DNA from: Bacillus sp. BP-3
GTDB taxonomy: Bacteria; Bacillota; Bacilli; Bacillales; Bacillaceae_G
DNA length: 64,000 bases
Direction: 5' to 3'
Assembly (NCBI RefSeq): GCF_028401955.1
Contig: NZ_JAQOTJ010000008.1
Span: forward strand, 1-64,000
Positions 43,178 to 52,537 of this stretch are shown here, one piece after another. Under the pieces are notes generated by a model. That model was not told the origin of the DNA. It did no database searches and saw nothing but the letters and a program-made list of their open reading frames with translations. The translations under genes were made by a program, and so were the position numbers. Each line of letters starts with the position of its first letter. Position 1 is the first letter of the stretch.

Positions 43178-44149
43178 ATGGTACACATTACATCTTGGTT
43201 TGAACGACATGTCAAAGTTGTTTATTCACCATTTCGCGAAATGTTATTAAGTCTGCACGTTTTATCTAATCCAGCACATCATGTGAAGCGACTACCGTGG
43301 GCAGAAAATTTATTGAGTATGATGAATGAAAATGAAAAGGAATTACTGCATGAAATTAATAGGAAAAGTGATGATTGGCTTCGATTTATCGACTGGTGTT
43401 CAGAGTTTCCAGTTGAAGTGTATGTAGAAGAAGGGATTGAAAGATTACGAGCTACAGATGAAAAAGCATTTCAAAGTTTTTTTCCGGATTTAGAGAAAGA
43501 AATGATTTGTAATTTTTTATACGAATACCATCAATGTTATTTCGCAAGGGAGCTTTTTCGAATTGAACCTTGGCTCCAGCAATCCGTACATGATTTGAAA
43601 GAAATGATAAAACAAAATCCATTATTGCTTTCTAAGAAGTTACATCCGAGGTTTTTAATTGAAGGGAAGCAAATCACATTTTTTAAGGCACGTACATGGC
43701 AGTATCGTTTTGAAGATTTATCTGCGCTCACATTTTATCCATCAACTTTTATCGCACCGCACTTGCTAATGGATAACTTCATTTCTACTCATATAAAAGT
43801 GTATTATGAAATCGAAATTGCTTCATCCTATCCAGATGAAGTACCAAAGGATTTATTGCGAATTTTACAAGCGATATCAGATGAAACACGTTTAAAAATG
43901 TTGCGAGATTTATCATTTCAATCGTTTTGTACGCAGCAATTAACAGAGAGGTATAACCTTACGAAATCAACTGTTTCGAACCATTTAAAAATACTTGAAG
44001 CAACTGAATTAGTACAAAGAGAAAGAAAAGGCTATTACGTATTTTATCAAACAAATCGTGAAAAGTTGGAACAAATTCGAGTGGATTTAGATCAATTTAT
44101 GGATTTTCCAGCCTTTCATAAAACAGAGGAGGAAAAACCGTGTGGCTAA
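43178..44149 (+). CDS. ArsR-family regulator with large N-terminal domain
   Basis: 323 residues. The C-terminal winged helix is of ArsR type (about 225-305: LLRILQAISDETRLKMLRDL, then TKSTVSNHLKILEATELVQR). The first 220 residues are a separate domain, opening HITSWFERHVKVVYSPFREM, as in ArsR proteins with a DUF5937-like N-terminus. It overlaps the first permease by ten bases, so it likely controls the ABC operon it heads. AAGGAAGGAGACC precedes ATG 43178. Confidence 0.85.
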   Translation: MVHITSWFERHVKVVYSPFREMLLSLHVLSNPAHHVKRLPWAENLLSMMNENEKELLHEINRKSDDWLRFIDWCSEFPVEVYVEEGIERLRATDEKAFQSFFPDLEKEMICNFLYEYHQCYFARELFRIEPWLQQSVHDLKEMIKQNPLLLSKKLHPRFLIEGKQITFFKARTWQYRFEDLSALTFYPSTFIAPHLLMDNFISTHIKVYYEIEIASSYPDEVPKDLLRILQAISDETRLKMLRDLSFQSFCTQQLTERYNLTKSTVSNHLKILEATELVQRERKGYYVFYQTNREKLEQIRVDLDQFMDFPAFHKTEEEKPCG

Positions 44150-44949
44150 CGTTTTGGGCTACATTTCGCCGTGATTTTTATACGATGCAGAGAGCATATC
44201 CATGGGCATTTTTTCTTGGGCATATTTTAAGTGGTATTTATATTGTATTGTTTTCTTATTTAACATACCACTTTATGTTCCAAGGAAAATTAAATGATAG
44301 CTTTATGAAACTAGGAAAAACAGATGATTATCTTTCCTACGTTATACTAGGTGCTGTTTTTTATTCGTTTGCCGTTTCTTTATTAATGATTGTGAGTCGA
44401 ACGTTAATTACAGAATTACGTGAGGGAACGTTAGATGTACTGTTGTTAACTCCATCATCGCGGCAAGGATATTTTTTAGGAGCAGCTGTGCAAGGAATGC
44501 TTCGAGTTGGACTTGAATTTATTGCGATTTTTATGTTTGGCTTGTTGTTTGGATTGCAATTTCGTGAAATGAATATCGCTGCCGTATCACTGTTATTACT
44601 TATTTTCTTTTTTTCAATTTTTGCGCAAGCATTGGTGCTTGGAGCTTTCATGCTTTATTTTCGAGATACATATTTAACGCAAAACACGTTGTTTATTTTT
44701 ATGAGTCTTGTTAGCGGAGTATTTTTTCCGGTAGGCTATCTTCCGGCGTTTTTACAGACTATAAGTTTGTTCATGCCATTATCACATGGCCTATCAGCAT
44801 TTCGATTATGTATGATCGAGGGCGGGAATGTAACTGCTATACAATCTGATCTTATGTGGTTATTGGGATTAGGGGTTGTTTACTTTGTAATTGGTGTGAT
44901 GGCCATAAAACGAATGGAAAAGTATGTTATTGAAAAATATTTTGCATAG
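44140..44949 (+). CDS. ABC-2 type transporter permease (first)
   Basis: 269 residues with six helices, ABC-2 membrane fold (TLIITELREGTLDVLLLTPSS-type coupling helix near 90-105, PVGYLPAFLQTISLFMPLSH near the C-terminus). GTG start overlaps the ArsR gene. It pairs with the ATPase and the second permease to form an exporter of unknown substrate. Confidence 0.85.
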   Translation: MWLTFWATFRRDFYTMQRAYPWAFFLGHILSGIYIVLFSYLTYHFMFQGKLNDSFMKLGKTDDYLSYVILGAVFYSFAVSLLMIVSRTLITELREGTLDVLLLTPSSRQGYFLGAAVQGMLRVGLEFIAIFMFGLLFGLQFREMNIAAVSLLLLIFFFSIFAQALVLGAFMLYFRDTYLTQNTLFIFMSLVSGVFFPVGYLPAFLQTISLFMPLSHGLSAFRLCMIEGGNVTAIQSDLMWLLGLGVVYFVIGVMAIKRMEKYVIEKYFA

Positions 44950-44960
44950 GAGAGATTTGG

Positions 44961-45944
44961 ATGATACGGGCGAAACAGCTTGTGAAACGCTATGAATTAA
45001 AAGAAAAAATAGGTTTTTTTCGCAAAAAAAGAAAAATAATTGAGGCAGTGAGCGGGTTAGATTTAACGATTGAGAAAGGAGAAATTGTCGGTTTGTTAGG
45101 TGTGAATGGTGCTGGAAAAACAACAACCATTAAAATGTTAGCTACGCTTCTTGAACCGACTTCAGGTGTTATTGAAATTGATGGAACAGATAGTACAAAG
45201 CAGGATATTCTTGTGAAGAAAAAAATTAATATGATTGCTGGTGGGGAGCGTATGCTATATTGGCGCTTAACAGGGGCAGAAAATTTACAGTATTTTGGAA
45301 GTCTGTATGGCTTAAAAGGAGCAGAATTAGAAGAGCGCATTCATTTTCTTTTGAAGCAAGTGGAGCTAGAAGAAGTTGCTAATACACCTGTTGAACGCTA
45401 TTCAAAGGGAATGAAACAGCGCTTACAAATTGCAAGAGGCCTCATTAATGATCCAGATTATTTATTTCTTGATGAGCCGACATTAGGATTAGATGCACCA
45501 GTAGCGAAAAAACTAAGAGAAATGGTTTATAAATTAGCGAAAGAACAGAATAAAGGAATCTTATTAACAAGTCACTATCTTGAAGAAGTAGAAGAGCTTT
45601 GCGATCGTCTTTATATTATTGAAAAAGGAAGTCTTCTTTATGAAGGAACGCCTCAAGAAATTATACAATCTATCGTACGTGAGCATCATTTAGAAATTGT
45701 GATTTCTGTATTATCAAATGAATTAACGGAACAATTGGAGCGTTCTTTCGGAAAAAGAGAAATAAAGTTTGTAAAGGAACATATGGGAGATGGACTGCGC
45801 TATGAACTCACAGCACCTTTCGATATGACTACGGTAGTTTTATCGTTATTAGCAAAACATCAAATTAGCATACTACAATTAGAAACACATAAAGCGAGAT
45901 TAGAAGATGCAATCTTGCAAATTGCAAATGGGGTGAGCGCGTGA
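44961..45944 (+). CDS. ABC transporter ATP-binding protein
   Basis: 327 residues. Walker A GVNGAGKTT (about 51-59), signature YSKGMKQRL (about 150-158), Walker B YLFLDEPTLGLD (about 170-181) and H-loop LLTSHYLEEVEELCDR. A C-terminal extension of about 90 residues is typical of ABC-2 exporters of the DrrA/CcmA type. The stop overlaps the next permease start by GTGA. Confidence 0.92.
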   Translation: MIRAKQLVKRYELKEKIGFFRKKRKIIEAVSGLDLTIEKGEIVGLLGVNGAGKTTTIKMLATLLEPTSGVIEIDGTDSTKQDILVKKKINMIAGGERMLYWRLTGAENLQYFGSLYGLKGAELEERIHFLLKQVELEEVANTPVERYSKGMKQRLQIARGLINDPDYLFLDEPTLGLDAPVAKKLREMVYKLAKEQNKGILLTSHYLEEVEELCDRLYIIEKGSLLYEGTPQEIIQSIVREHHLEIVISVLSNELTEQLERSFGKREIKFVKEHMGDGLRYELTAPFDMTTVVLSLLAKHQISILQLETHKARLEDAILQIANGVSA

Positions 45945-46744
45945 ATATATTTTTTGCAGAGTGGAAGAAGAGTCATCGTAATCATTTTCATAGCAAAATG
46001 GTCTATTTCTCTTTATTCATTTGGCCTGTATTATTATTTGCGACTGCTTATTTTTCGGTGAAACCATTTGATACATCAAATAGTAGTCCACTGGCAAAAT
46101 GGATGGATCCAAAGCAAATTAGCTTTTTTCTCATTACAGGTTATATCGGCTATGTTTTCTTTTGGAGTCTTGTTCAATCAGCATGGCAAATGTCATGGGA
46201 ACGTCAAAATGGGACACTAGAGCTCATTTTTTTAACACCTGTATCACGCGTATGGATGATGTATTGCCGGGCGGGAGCAAATTTAATAGAAGGTGTATGG
46301 ATGTTTACCGTTTTCTCTATACTCATTGTCTTATTTTTTGATGATGTGAAGGTACCACCAGTTGAAAATATTGCACTTGCTTTTATTGTGTTATGTATTT
46401 CAGCAGTTGTATGGGGAGGGATATTGAACACTATCTTTTTATTTTCAAGGGATGCGAGCATTCTCTTTACAATTTTAGAAGAACCAATGCAGTTTTTTGC
46501 TGGTGTCCGTATTCCTGTTGTGGTGTTACCTCTATGGGGAAAAATAATGGCAGCATTGTTTCCATTAACATATGTGCTGCAAATATTTCGCGCGCTATTG
46601 ATGGAGGGAGAGAGTGTTATAGATTTATTCCCAAACTTATGCTTGTTATTTAGTATGTTAGCCTTGTTGGTGGTCATATCATATTTGCTCGTTCGGAAGG
46701 CAGAAAAGCATGCAAAACGAACAGGGAATATGGTTTTGTTTTAA
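45941..46744 (+). CDS. ABC-2 type transporter permease (second)
   Basis: 267 residues, six helices, same fold as the first permease (SWERQNGTLELIFLTPVSRV at about 86-105, PLTYVLQIFRALLMEGE near 207-223). The GTG start overlaps the ATPase stop. With two different permeases the exporter is heteromeric. Confidence 0.85.
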   Translation: MNIFFAEWKKSHRNHFHSKMVYFSLFIWPVLLFATAYFSVKPFDTSNSSPLAKWMDPKQISFFLITGYIGYVFFWSLVQSAWQMSWERQNGTLELIFLTPVSRVWMMYCRAGANLIEGVWMFTVFSILIVLFFDDVKVPPVENIALAFIVLCISAVVWGGILNTIFLFSRDASILFTILEEPMQFFAGVRIPVVVLPLWGKIMAALFPLTYVLQIFRALLMEGESVIDLFPNLCLLFSMLALLVVISYLLVRKAEKHAKRTGNMVLF

Positions 46745-46759
46745 GAGGAGGGAGAAAAA

Positions 46760-47200
46760 ATGGAGATTTTTCAAGGTGCAGCAGCATTATGTAAAAACGA
46801 AGATGGAAATTTATTAATGGTACTACAAGGACGACCAGATGTAAAAGAAGAGGAATTAAAATGGTCTGTTCCATCTGGTGGGAAATTTGAAAATGAAACA
46901 TTTGAACAGTGCTGTATTCGTGAAGTAAAAGAAGAAACGGGATATGATGTACAAATCATTCAAAAGGTACATGAAAAAATTGGTGACAGCAATGGGTATA
47001 ACGTTCATATTGTGTACTATGAAGTAGAAGTGATTGGCGGAAAAGCAGAAATATGTGATCCGGACGGTTTAATTCATGAAATTAGTTGGAAAAGTTTGAG
47101 TGAAATAGAAGGAATCCATTTATCTTTTCCAGAGGATAAAGGGTTGTTTCATCAATTTGTTTTAGGGTACCGTCAACAAAACGAGAATTTCGTACGCTAA
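46760..47200 (+). CDS. NUDIX hydrolase
   Basis: 146 residues with the Nudix box GGKFENETFEQCCIREVKEE then TGYD (about 40-63), which matches G-x5-E-x7-REUxEExGU. It cleaves a nucleoside diphosphate linked to another moiety; substrate unknown. It starts 15 bases after the second permease with GAGGAGGGAG, so it is the last gene of the operon. Confidence 0.9.
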   Translation: MEIFQGAAALCKNEDGNLLMVLQGRPDVKEEELKWSVPSGGKFENETFEQCCIREVKEETGYDVQIIQKVHEKIGDSNGYNVHIVYYEVEVIGGKAEICDPDGLIHEISWKSLSEIEGIHLSFPEDKGLFHQFVLGYRQQNENFVR

Positions 47201-47632
47201 GGAATTTTTAAGGAAAAAAACTTGGTTTCACCGTACGTTAAGAAGGTTCCATAAACGATATTTTGCATTTGATAGGGGACTTTGTTTTTAGTACTGAGCT
47301 TTGGTACTGATTTTTGACCGTATTTCAGTTAGTTTTATTAGAATCCAGTGAAGTTCCTTAAACGTTCGTTTTCGGTTCTTTCTTCATAGAGATAAATTGG
47401 ATATTTATGTTAATAAAGAAGTGAGATTGTAAAGAATTGTACTTAAACTAAAGGTCAGTTTTGTGGAAAAGGATATTGTTCGATGCAATAGAATAAATAT
47501 GGTAGATGCCCTTTTAACATGAATAAAAAAGGTAAAAGTTTATTGGAAATCTTTCTGGAGGAAGACAATGCTAAAACTCTGTATTGATAGAGAAATAAAA
47601 GAAAATTAGAATAAATTGAAGGGAGAAGAGTG
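47201..47632 (+). other. Gene-free region before plsY
   Basis: About 430 bases. A weak hairpin AGTACTGAGCTTTGGTACT (47289-47307) could end the upstream operon. Two tiny frames with decent start sites (47519-47587, 22 codons; 47568-47609, 13 codons behind CTGGAGGAAG) overlap each other and look like leader or relic sequence. Nothing firm. Confidence 0.35.
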
Positions 47633-48265
47633 ATGATTGATATTTTAAAGATTTTTGCGGCCTTAGCTTTGGGCTACCTTTTAGGCAGCCTGAATACAGC
47701 GGTGATTGTAGGGAAAATATACGGCAAGGACATAAGAAGCCATGGAAGCAAAAACGCCGGGCTTACGAATACTCTGAGGATACTTGGGAAATCTGCTGCG
47801 GTGTTTGTTCTTGCGGGAGATATATTAAAAGGGATAATTTCCTGTTTTATAGGATTGTTCCTTAGCGTTTACTTTTATTCGGGAGAGGCTAAAGATTGCG
47901 TAAGCCTTTTAGCGGCAGGCGCAGGAGCGGTTATAGGGCATAACTGGCCGGTATATTTTGGGTTTAAAGGGGGCAAGGGAGCACTTACAGCAGTGGCTGT
48001 GCTGTTTATGGTTGACTGGGTTATGGCTCTTTTATGTCTTGGCTTTTTTGTGATAATAGTAGCTTTAACCCGTTATGTTTCTTTAGGTACAATATGTGCT
48101 ACAATGCTTATTGCGGCTATTTCATTTATTCCTGTTTTTGAGAATACCTTATATTTTTATATATTTGCGTGCCTAATGGCGTTTATAGTTATTTTCAGGC
48201 ATATGGAAAATATACAAAGGCTGCTTTCAGGAACAGAAAATAAACTTATTTTTTCACGGTGTTGA
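47633..48265 (+). CDS. plsY: Glycerol-3-phosphate acyltransferase PlsY, apparently transferred
   Basis: 210 residues with five helices. PlsY motifs: GYLLGSLNTAVIVGKIYGKD (about 14-33), RSHGSKNAGLTNTLRILG (about 35-52; family SGNPGATN-type), GHNWPVYFGFKGGKGALTA (about 102-120). It acylates glycerol-3-phosphate with acyl-phosphate in phospholipid synthesis. Base composition is clearly GC-richer than neighbours and codons such as AGG, ATA, GGG and CTG are frequent, suggesting transfer, perhaps from a clostridial source. GGGAGAAG precedes the ATG. A broken licD-like gene follows. Confidence 0.85.
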   Translation: MIDILKIFAALALGYLLGSLNTAVIVGKIYGKDIRSHGSKNAGLTNTLRILGKSAAVFVLAGDILKGIISCFIGLFLSVYFYSGEAKDCVSLLAAGAGAVIGHNWPVYFGFKGGKGALTAVAVLFMVDWVMALLCLGFFVIIVALTRYVSLGTICATMLIAAISFIPVFENTLYFYIFACLMAFIVIFRHMENIQRLLSGTENKLIFSRC

Positions 48266-48324
48266 GCATGTCGTCAAAATAGAATAAATTTGGAGTTAGT
48301 TAACCGTTTAAAACAGAAGGTCAT

Positions 48325-48515
48325 ATGAAAACAAACAAAGCCCATGTGCTCTCTGACAAAGAACTTCGCAACCTTTAGATGGTTCTTCTGGAAATGCTTT
48401 TGAAAATTGATTGGGTTTGCAAAAAAACGGCATAAGCTGTAGGGGGCGTTAGTTTAATATGACATTATTTGGAGATGGTGGAACTGTTAAACAATAAGGC
48501 TATATAGAAAACCTG
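48325..48515 (+). pseudogene. LicD-like phosphotransferase remnant
   Basis: From ATG 48325 the frame reads ...HVLSDKELRNL, a TAG stop, then MVLLEMLLKIDWVCKK, which matches the LicD N-terminus (ELRxLQxxLLEMLxExDRxCKK). About 60 bases later another frame reads FGDGGT-VKQ-stop-GYIENLI, like LicD's [20 protein letters not shown] with a deletion. The match is from memory of the family; stops and frameshift show it is dead. It likely arrived with plsY. Confidence 0.5.
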
Positions 48516-48619
48516 ATTCTTTTGCCTAGTATAGAGAAATCAGGGTTTTAATTTCGCGAAAATATCTTAGCGTACAAAATTTGGCGGGACCCCATAATGA
48601 AAGAAGAGAATAGTAATAT

Positions 48620-48660
48620 AGAAGAAATCGCATGAAAAATGTTCATGCGATTTCTTCTAT
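48620..48660. terminator. Bidirectional terminator
   Basis: Perfect 18-bp stem TAGAAGAAATCGCATGAA/TTCATGCGATTTCTTCTA (48620-48637 with 48643-48660), serving the minus-strand HD gene and possibly the plus strand. Confidence 0.85.
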
Positions 48661-48695
48661 AAAATATATGTGTGGTATCTTTAAAGTATAAACTG

Positions 48696-49298
48696 TTACT
48701 GCTTACAAGCCTCAACATCGATCCCAGCAGCAATTAATTTTTGTTCTCCATCTTTTTCAATAATCTTTTGCAACTTTGATAAGAAGGAATCAAAATCTGT
48801 ATGCTGGGAAACTTGGAATGTCATTTTATGTTCAATAGGAAGCCACGTATCGATGTCTGCTTCATTGTGCTGAATTTTTACTTCTAGCTTATCTAAAGCA
48901 TTTGCAACTTTTGCTTCATAAGTTTCTTTTTCTTCAAACTCCATCCATAGTCCATATAATTCTTCCCCAAGCGGGCCTGATAGTGTATGTTTAATATTTA
49001 GGATTGCTTCTAGTTCTTTTTCTTGTTTTTTTCGTCGTAATTCTTCACTATTCATCGTATCGAATGCAGGGATATCACCAGCTTCAGCTTCGACTAGATC
49101 GTGGATAATTACCATTTTAAGTAATTTTTCTATGTCTACCTTTTTATCTAAATAAGGATGAACGAGGATAGCCATGAGTGACATACGCCATGTATGCTCT
49201 GCTACACTCTCTTGACGACCGTTAGAAAGCCAGCTGTGCCGCATTTCATATTTTAGCTTTTCTGCTAGTGCAATCACTTTTAAGATATTATATTCCAT
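48696..49298 (-). CDS. HD-domain 5'-nucleotidase (YfbR/HDDC2-like)
   Basis: 200 residues. HD motif residues: ESVAEHTWRMSLMA (His about 31), IIHDLVEAEAGDIPA (His-Asp about 69-70) and the later Asp in VANALDKLEVKIQH (about 136). The arrangement fits the YfbR/HDDC2 group that dephosphorylates deoxynucleoside monophosphates. TGGAGGGGAATTT precedes the ATG. Confidence 0.88.
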   Translation of the reverse strand: MEYNILKVIALAEKLKYEMRHSWLSNGRQESVAEHTWRMSLMAILVHPYLDKKVDIEKLLKMVIIHDLVEAEAGDIPAFDTMNSEELRRKKQEKELEAILNIKHTLSGPLGEELYGLWMEFEEKETYEAKVANALDKLEVKIQHNEADIDTWLPIEHKMTFQVSQHTDFDSFLSKLQKIIEKDGEQKLIAAGIDVEACKQ

Positions 49299-49734
49299 AT
49301 AAATTCCCCTCCATATATTTTAATCTTAATACGAAAGTAGAATGTGTCAAATTTATAATTATATTGGGATAAATAGATAAAAGGAATACAATTAGGCAGA
49401 ATAAGTATTTGTACGTTTAGAAAATTTGATTCAATTGCTAGAAGCGGTCTATGACATTCTATCATCGTGTTTAGCTGCAATTAGTTGTTAGAAATGATTC
49501 TTTAGACAATTTGAAAAAATTATCTTATTAAAATATAAAAAAGATATTTTTGTAATTATTTGGAAATAAATGTAATTTTATTGCATTTTTTTGTTCGATT
49601 TTTAAAAAAAATAATAAAAAATGCATGTATTCTTAAAAAAATATTTAAATTTTATTGCTATCTTATTGTATAATAAAAAATGTTAACATTAAATATTAAG
49701 ATATTCTTATACATAGAAGGAGAGAATTAGAACG
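49299..49734 (+). other. AT-rich control region upstream of cheY
   Basis: About 435 bases of very high AT. It carries the start region of the HD gene on the left, a candidate MogR box at 49599-49611 and the AGAAGGAGAG ribosome binding site of cheY at the right. No gene was recognised. Confidence 0.45.
49599..49611. promoter_or_regulatory. Candidate MogR box upstream of cheY
   Basis: TTTTTAAAAAAAA fits the published MogR consensus TTTT-W5-AAAA. In such AT-rich DNA a chance match is possible. Confidence 0.4.
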
Positions 49735-50103
49735 ATGGCACATAAGATTTTAGTTGTAGATGATGCAATGTTTATGAGAACAATGATTAAGAATTTATTA
49801 AAAAGCAGCGCGGATTTTGAAGTGATTGGCGAAGCTGAAAATGGAATTGAAGCAATTCAAAAGTTTAAAGAGTTGCAACCAGACATTGTAACACTCGATA
49901 TTACAATGCCAGAAATGGATGGATTGGAAGCATTACAGGAAATTATAAAAATTGATGCGAGTGCAAAAGTTGTCATCTGTTCCGCAATGGGACAGCAAGG
50001 TATGGTGTTAGACGCGATTAAAAATGGAGCAAAAGATTTTATTGTAAAACCTTTCCAAGCAGATCGTGTAATAGAAGCATTAACAAAAGTAGCAACAAAT
50101 TAA
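49735..50103 (+). CDS. cheY: Chemotaxis response regulator CheY
   Basis: 122 residues, a single receiver domain. Acidic pair in ILVVDDAMFMRT (Asp 9-10), phosphorylation site DIVTLDITMPEMDG (Asp about 54), Ser/Thr switch in VVICSAMGQ (about 81-89) and Lys in DFIVKPFQ (Lys about 104). It carries the signal from CheA to the flagellar switch. First gene of the motility island; AGAAGGAGAG precedes the ATG. Confidence 0.95.
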   Translation: MAHKILVVDDAMFMRTMIKNLLKSSADFEVIGEAENGIEAIQKFKELQPDIVTLDITMPEMDGLEALQEIIKIDASAKVVICSAMGQQGMVLDAIKNGAKDFIVKPFQADRVIEALTKVATN

Positions 50104-50116
50104 CATAAATAATAAC

Positions 50117-50183
50117 TGGAGGCACCAACTAGAACATAAGGGATTGTATATGTAATAAAAAAGGGTGTCTCCTTTTTGTATCC
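50117..50183 (+). terminator. cheY terminator, long loop
   Basis: GGAGGCACC pairs with GGGTGTCTCC across about 36 bases, followed by TTTTTG. Confidence 0.55.
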
Positions 50184-50259
50184 TTTCTATTAGTTTATGA
50201 AACATCAAATTAACATACTTGAATTATAGGTTTTCAGGACGGACAGGTAGGGGATTGAT

Positions 50260-52194
50260 ATGCAAACAGACTTATTAAGTATTTTTTTCGAAGAGTCAGA
50301 AGAACATTTGCAAGCATTAAATGAAAATGTACTCACATTAGAACAAAGCCCAGAAGACACGGAAGTTGTTGGAGAGATTTTTCGATCTGCGCATACATTT
50401 AAAGGGATGTCTGCTAGTATGGGATTTACAGAGATGGCGGATTTAACACATAAAATGGAAAATGTATTAGATGAAATTCGCCATGGTAATATCGCTGTAA
50501 ATGCAGATATTATCGATGTGATTTTTGAATGTATTGACAATTTAGAGAAAATGGTCGCAGATGTGCAACAAGGTGGCATGGGGAATATAGATGTTGCGAG
50601 TACAAAACAAAAATTAGAAGCGCTGCTTCATGCTGAACAATCTGCAGAATTAACGGATAACGACCTAGAGCAACAATTTGATAATGAGGTACTTTACGTT
50701 GTACATATTTCTATTCAGGAACAGGCAATGCTAAAGGCCGTACGCGCAATCATGTGTATTGAAGCATTAAATAACATTGGAGAAGTTACAAAAACAGTTC
50801 CAGCGGTAGAAGACATTGAAGCAGACTCATTTGATTTTGAATTTCATGTCCATATAGAAACAGATTGCAGTGAAGAAGAAATTAAGCAAGCTGTACTTCA
50901 TGTATCTGAAGTTGAAAAAGTAGAAGTAAAGAAAATAAAGAACAATCAAGCAGTTGAGCATAAGGTGGAAGTTTCACAACAAGTATCAGTAAAGGAACCT
51001 TCTAAGCCACAAGCCAAAAATAAGAGTACGAAGGTTGAAAATCGTTCAATTCGTGTACAACTTGAAAAAATTGAACGGTTAATGAATATGTTCGAAGAAA
51101 GTGTTATTGAACGAGGAAGAATCGATGAATTAGCGGAAGCGATTCAAAATAAAGAGTTAATCGAGCATTTAAACCGATTAGGGGATATTTCAAAAGATAT
51201 TCAAAATGTTTTGTTAAATATGCGAATGGTTCCAATTGAAACGGTCTTTAATCGTTTTCCACGTATGGTACGTATGGTTGCAAAAGAGCTTGGGAAGAAA
51301 ATTGATTTACAGATTACGGGGGAAGATACAGAAGTAGATAAAATTGTTATTGATGAAATTGGAGATCCGCTTGTACATATCATCCGTAATGCAATCGATC
51401 ATGGCATTGAAACTGTTGATGTAAGACGTAATGCCGGGAAAAGCGAAACAGGCACAATTAAATTAGAGGCGTTTCATAGCGGCAATCATGTTGTCATTCA
51501 AATCACTGATGATGGTAATGGTATTAATAAAGGAAGAGTACTGAAAAAAGCGATTCAAAATGGTGTTATTACAGAAGCGGAAGCAAATAAGTTAACAGAT
51601 CGTGAAATATATGAACTTATTCTTGCACCTGGATTTAGTACAGCAGAAGTAATTTCTGATCTATCTGGCCGCGGGGTAGGATTAGATGTTGTGAAACATA
51701 CAATTAATAGTTTAGGTGGACATGTAATTATTGAATCAGAAGAAGGGAAAGGAAGTAAGTTCCGCATCGAGCTTCCGTTAACGCTTTCTATTATTCAATC
51801 CATGCTTGTTCAGACAAATGAAACGCGCTATGCTCTACCACTTGGTAACATTGTTGAAGCAATCCGGATTAGAAAAGAAGATATTCAAACATTGAAAGAA
51901 AAAGATGTTTTAAATTATCGTAATCAAATTATAGAAGTAAAGCATTTAAGTGTTATTTTCGGTGAGAAGACGTTGGAAGATGCATTGGCTACAGAGGGAC
52001 AAATGGTGCCAGTTTTAATTGTTCGTAATTCGCATCGTAGTTACGGGTTAATTGTAAATACGATTATTGGTCAAAGGGAAATTGTATTAAAATCACTCGG
52101 GGACTTTTTCGCTGATAGTGTAACATATTTTTCTGGTGCAACGATTCTCGGTGATGGACGAGTAGTCCTCATTTTAAATCCAGAAGGTTTATAA
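50260..52194 (+). CDS. cheA: Chemotaxis histidine kinase CheA
   Basis: 644 residues in the usual order: HPt domain with RSAHTFKGMSASMG (His about 45), a P2-like region, dimerisation helix (about 270-320), HATPase with HIIRNAIDHGIE (about 370), DDGNGI (about 414) and GRGVGLDV (about 471), then a CheW-like C-terminus. It autophosphorylates in response to receptors and passes phosphate to CheY. GGACGGACAGGTAGGGG lies upstream of the ATG. Confidence 0.97.
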   Translation: MQTDLLSIFFEESEEHLQALNENVLTLEQSPEDTEVVGEIFRSAHTFKGMSASMGFTEMADLTHKMENVLDEIRHGNIAVNADIIDVIFECIDNLEKMVADVQQGGMGNIDVASTKQKLEALLHAEQSAELTDNDLEQQFDNEVLYVVHISIQEQAMLKAVRAIMCIEALNNIGEVTKTVPAVEDIEADSFDFEFHVHIETDCSEEEIKQAVLHVSEVEKVEVKKIKNNQAVEHKVEVSQQVSVKEPSKPQAKNKSTKVENRSIRVQLEKIERLMNMFEESVIERGRIDELAEAIQNKELIEHLNRLGDISKDIQNVLLNMRMVPIETVFNRFPRMVRMVAKELGKKIDLQITGEDTEVDKIVIDEIGDPLVHIIRNAIDHGIETVDVRRNAGKSETGTIKLEAFHSGNHVVIQITDDGNGINKGRVLKKAIQNGVITEAEANKLTDREIYELILAPGFSTAEVISDLSGRGVGLDVVKHTINSLGGHVIIESEEGKGSKFRIELPLTLSIIQSMLVQTNETRYALPLGNIVEAIRIRKEDIQTLKEKDVLNYRNQIIEVKHLSVIFGEKTLEDALATEGQMVPVLIVRNSHRSYGLIVNTIIGQREIVLKSLGDFFADSVTYFSGATILGDGRVVLILNPEGL

Positions 52195-52201
52195 CACGAA
52201 C

Positions 52202-52236
52202 AAACTCCTCAATATATATGGTTGAGGAGTTTTAGA
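52202..52236 (+). terminator. cheA terminator
   Basis: AAACTCCTCAA/TTGAGGAGTTT stem (52202-52212 with 52222-52232). Confidence 0.8.
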
Positions 52237-52537
52237 TTATCAGATAGAGGACAGAGAGTTCTTTACAGTAATATTAGTAGAGAATATAGATGGTGAACTA
52301 TAGACGATAAAGTTCAAATAGATTGGATTAAATATTAGCGGGGATGATGCCCCCTCCCGTTAATGAAAATGTTACGTGATAATTAATAGTTATTTTTATA
52401 ATAAATCTGTTAAAATGTATGAAGTATAGTTGTTTTCTTTTGTAATTTTGTATTTAATTTTTATATAAACATTAAAATATTGAAATAAAAAAATGAAATG
52501 ATGATATAGAGAAAGATTGATATAAGGGGGATAACCA
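52237..52537 (+). other. Gene-free region cheA / fliY
   Basis: About 300 bases with a GC-rich patch AGCGGGGATGATGCCCCCTCCCG (split: 52337-52360) in otherwise AT-rich DNA, then AT-rich sequence likely to hold the fliY promoter. ATAAGGGGGATAACC is the fliY ribosome binding site. No riboswitch family was recognised. Confidence 0.35.

Noticed and set aside
52337-52360. GC-rich patch before fliY as a c-di-GMP riboswitch
   Set aside because: The conserved GEMM-I core elements are absent.
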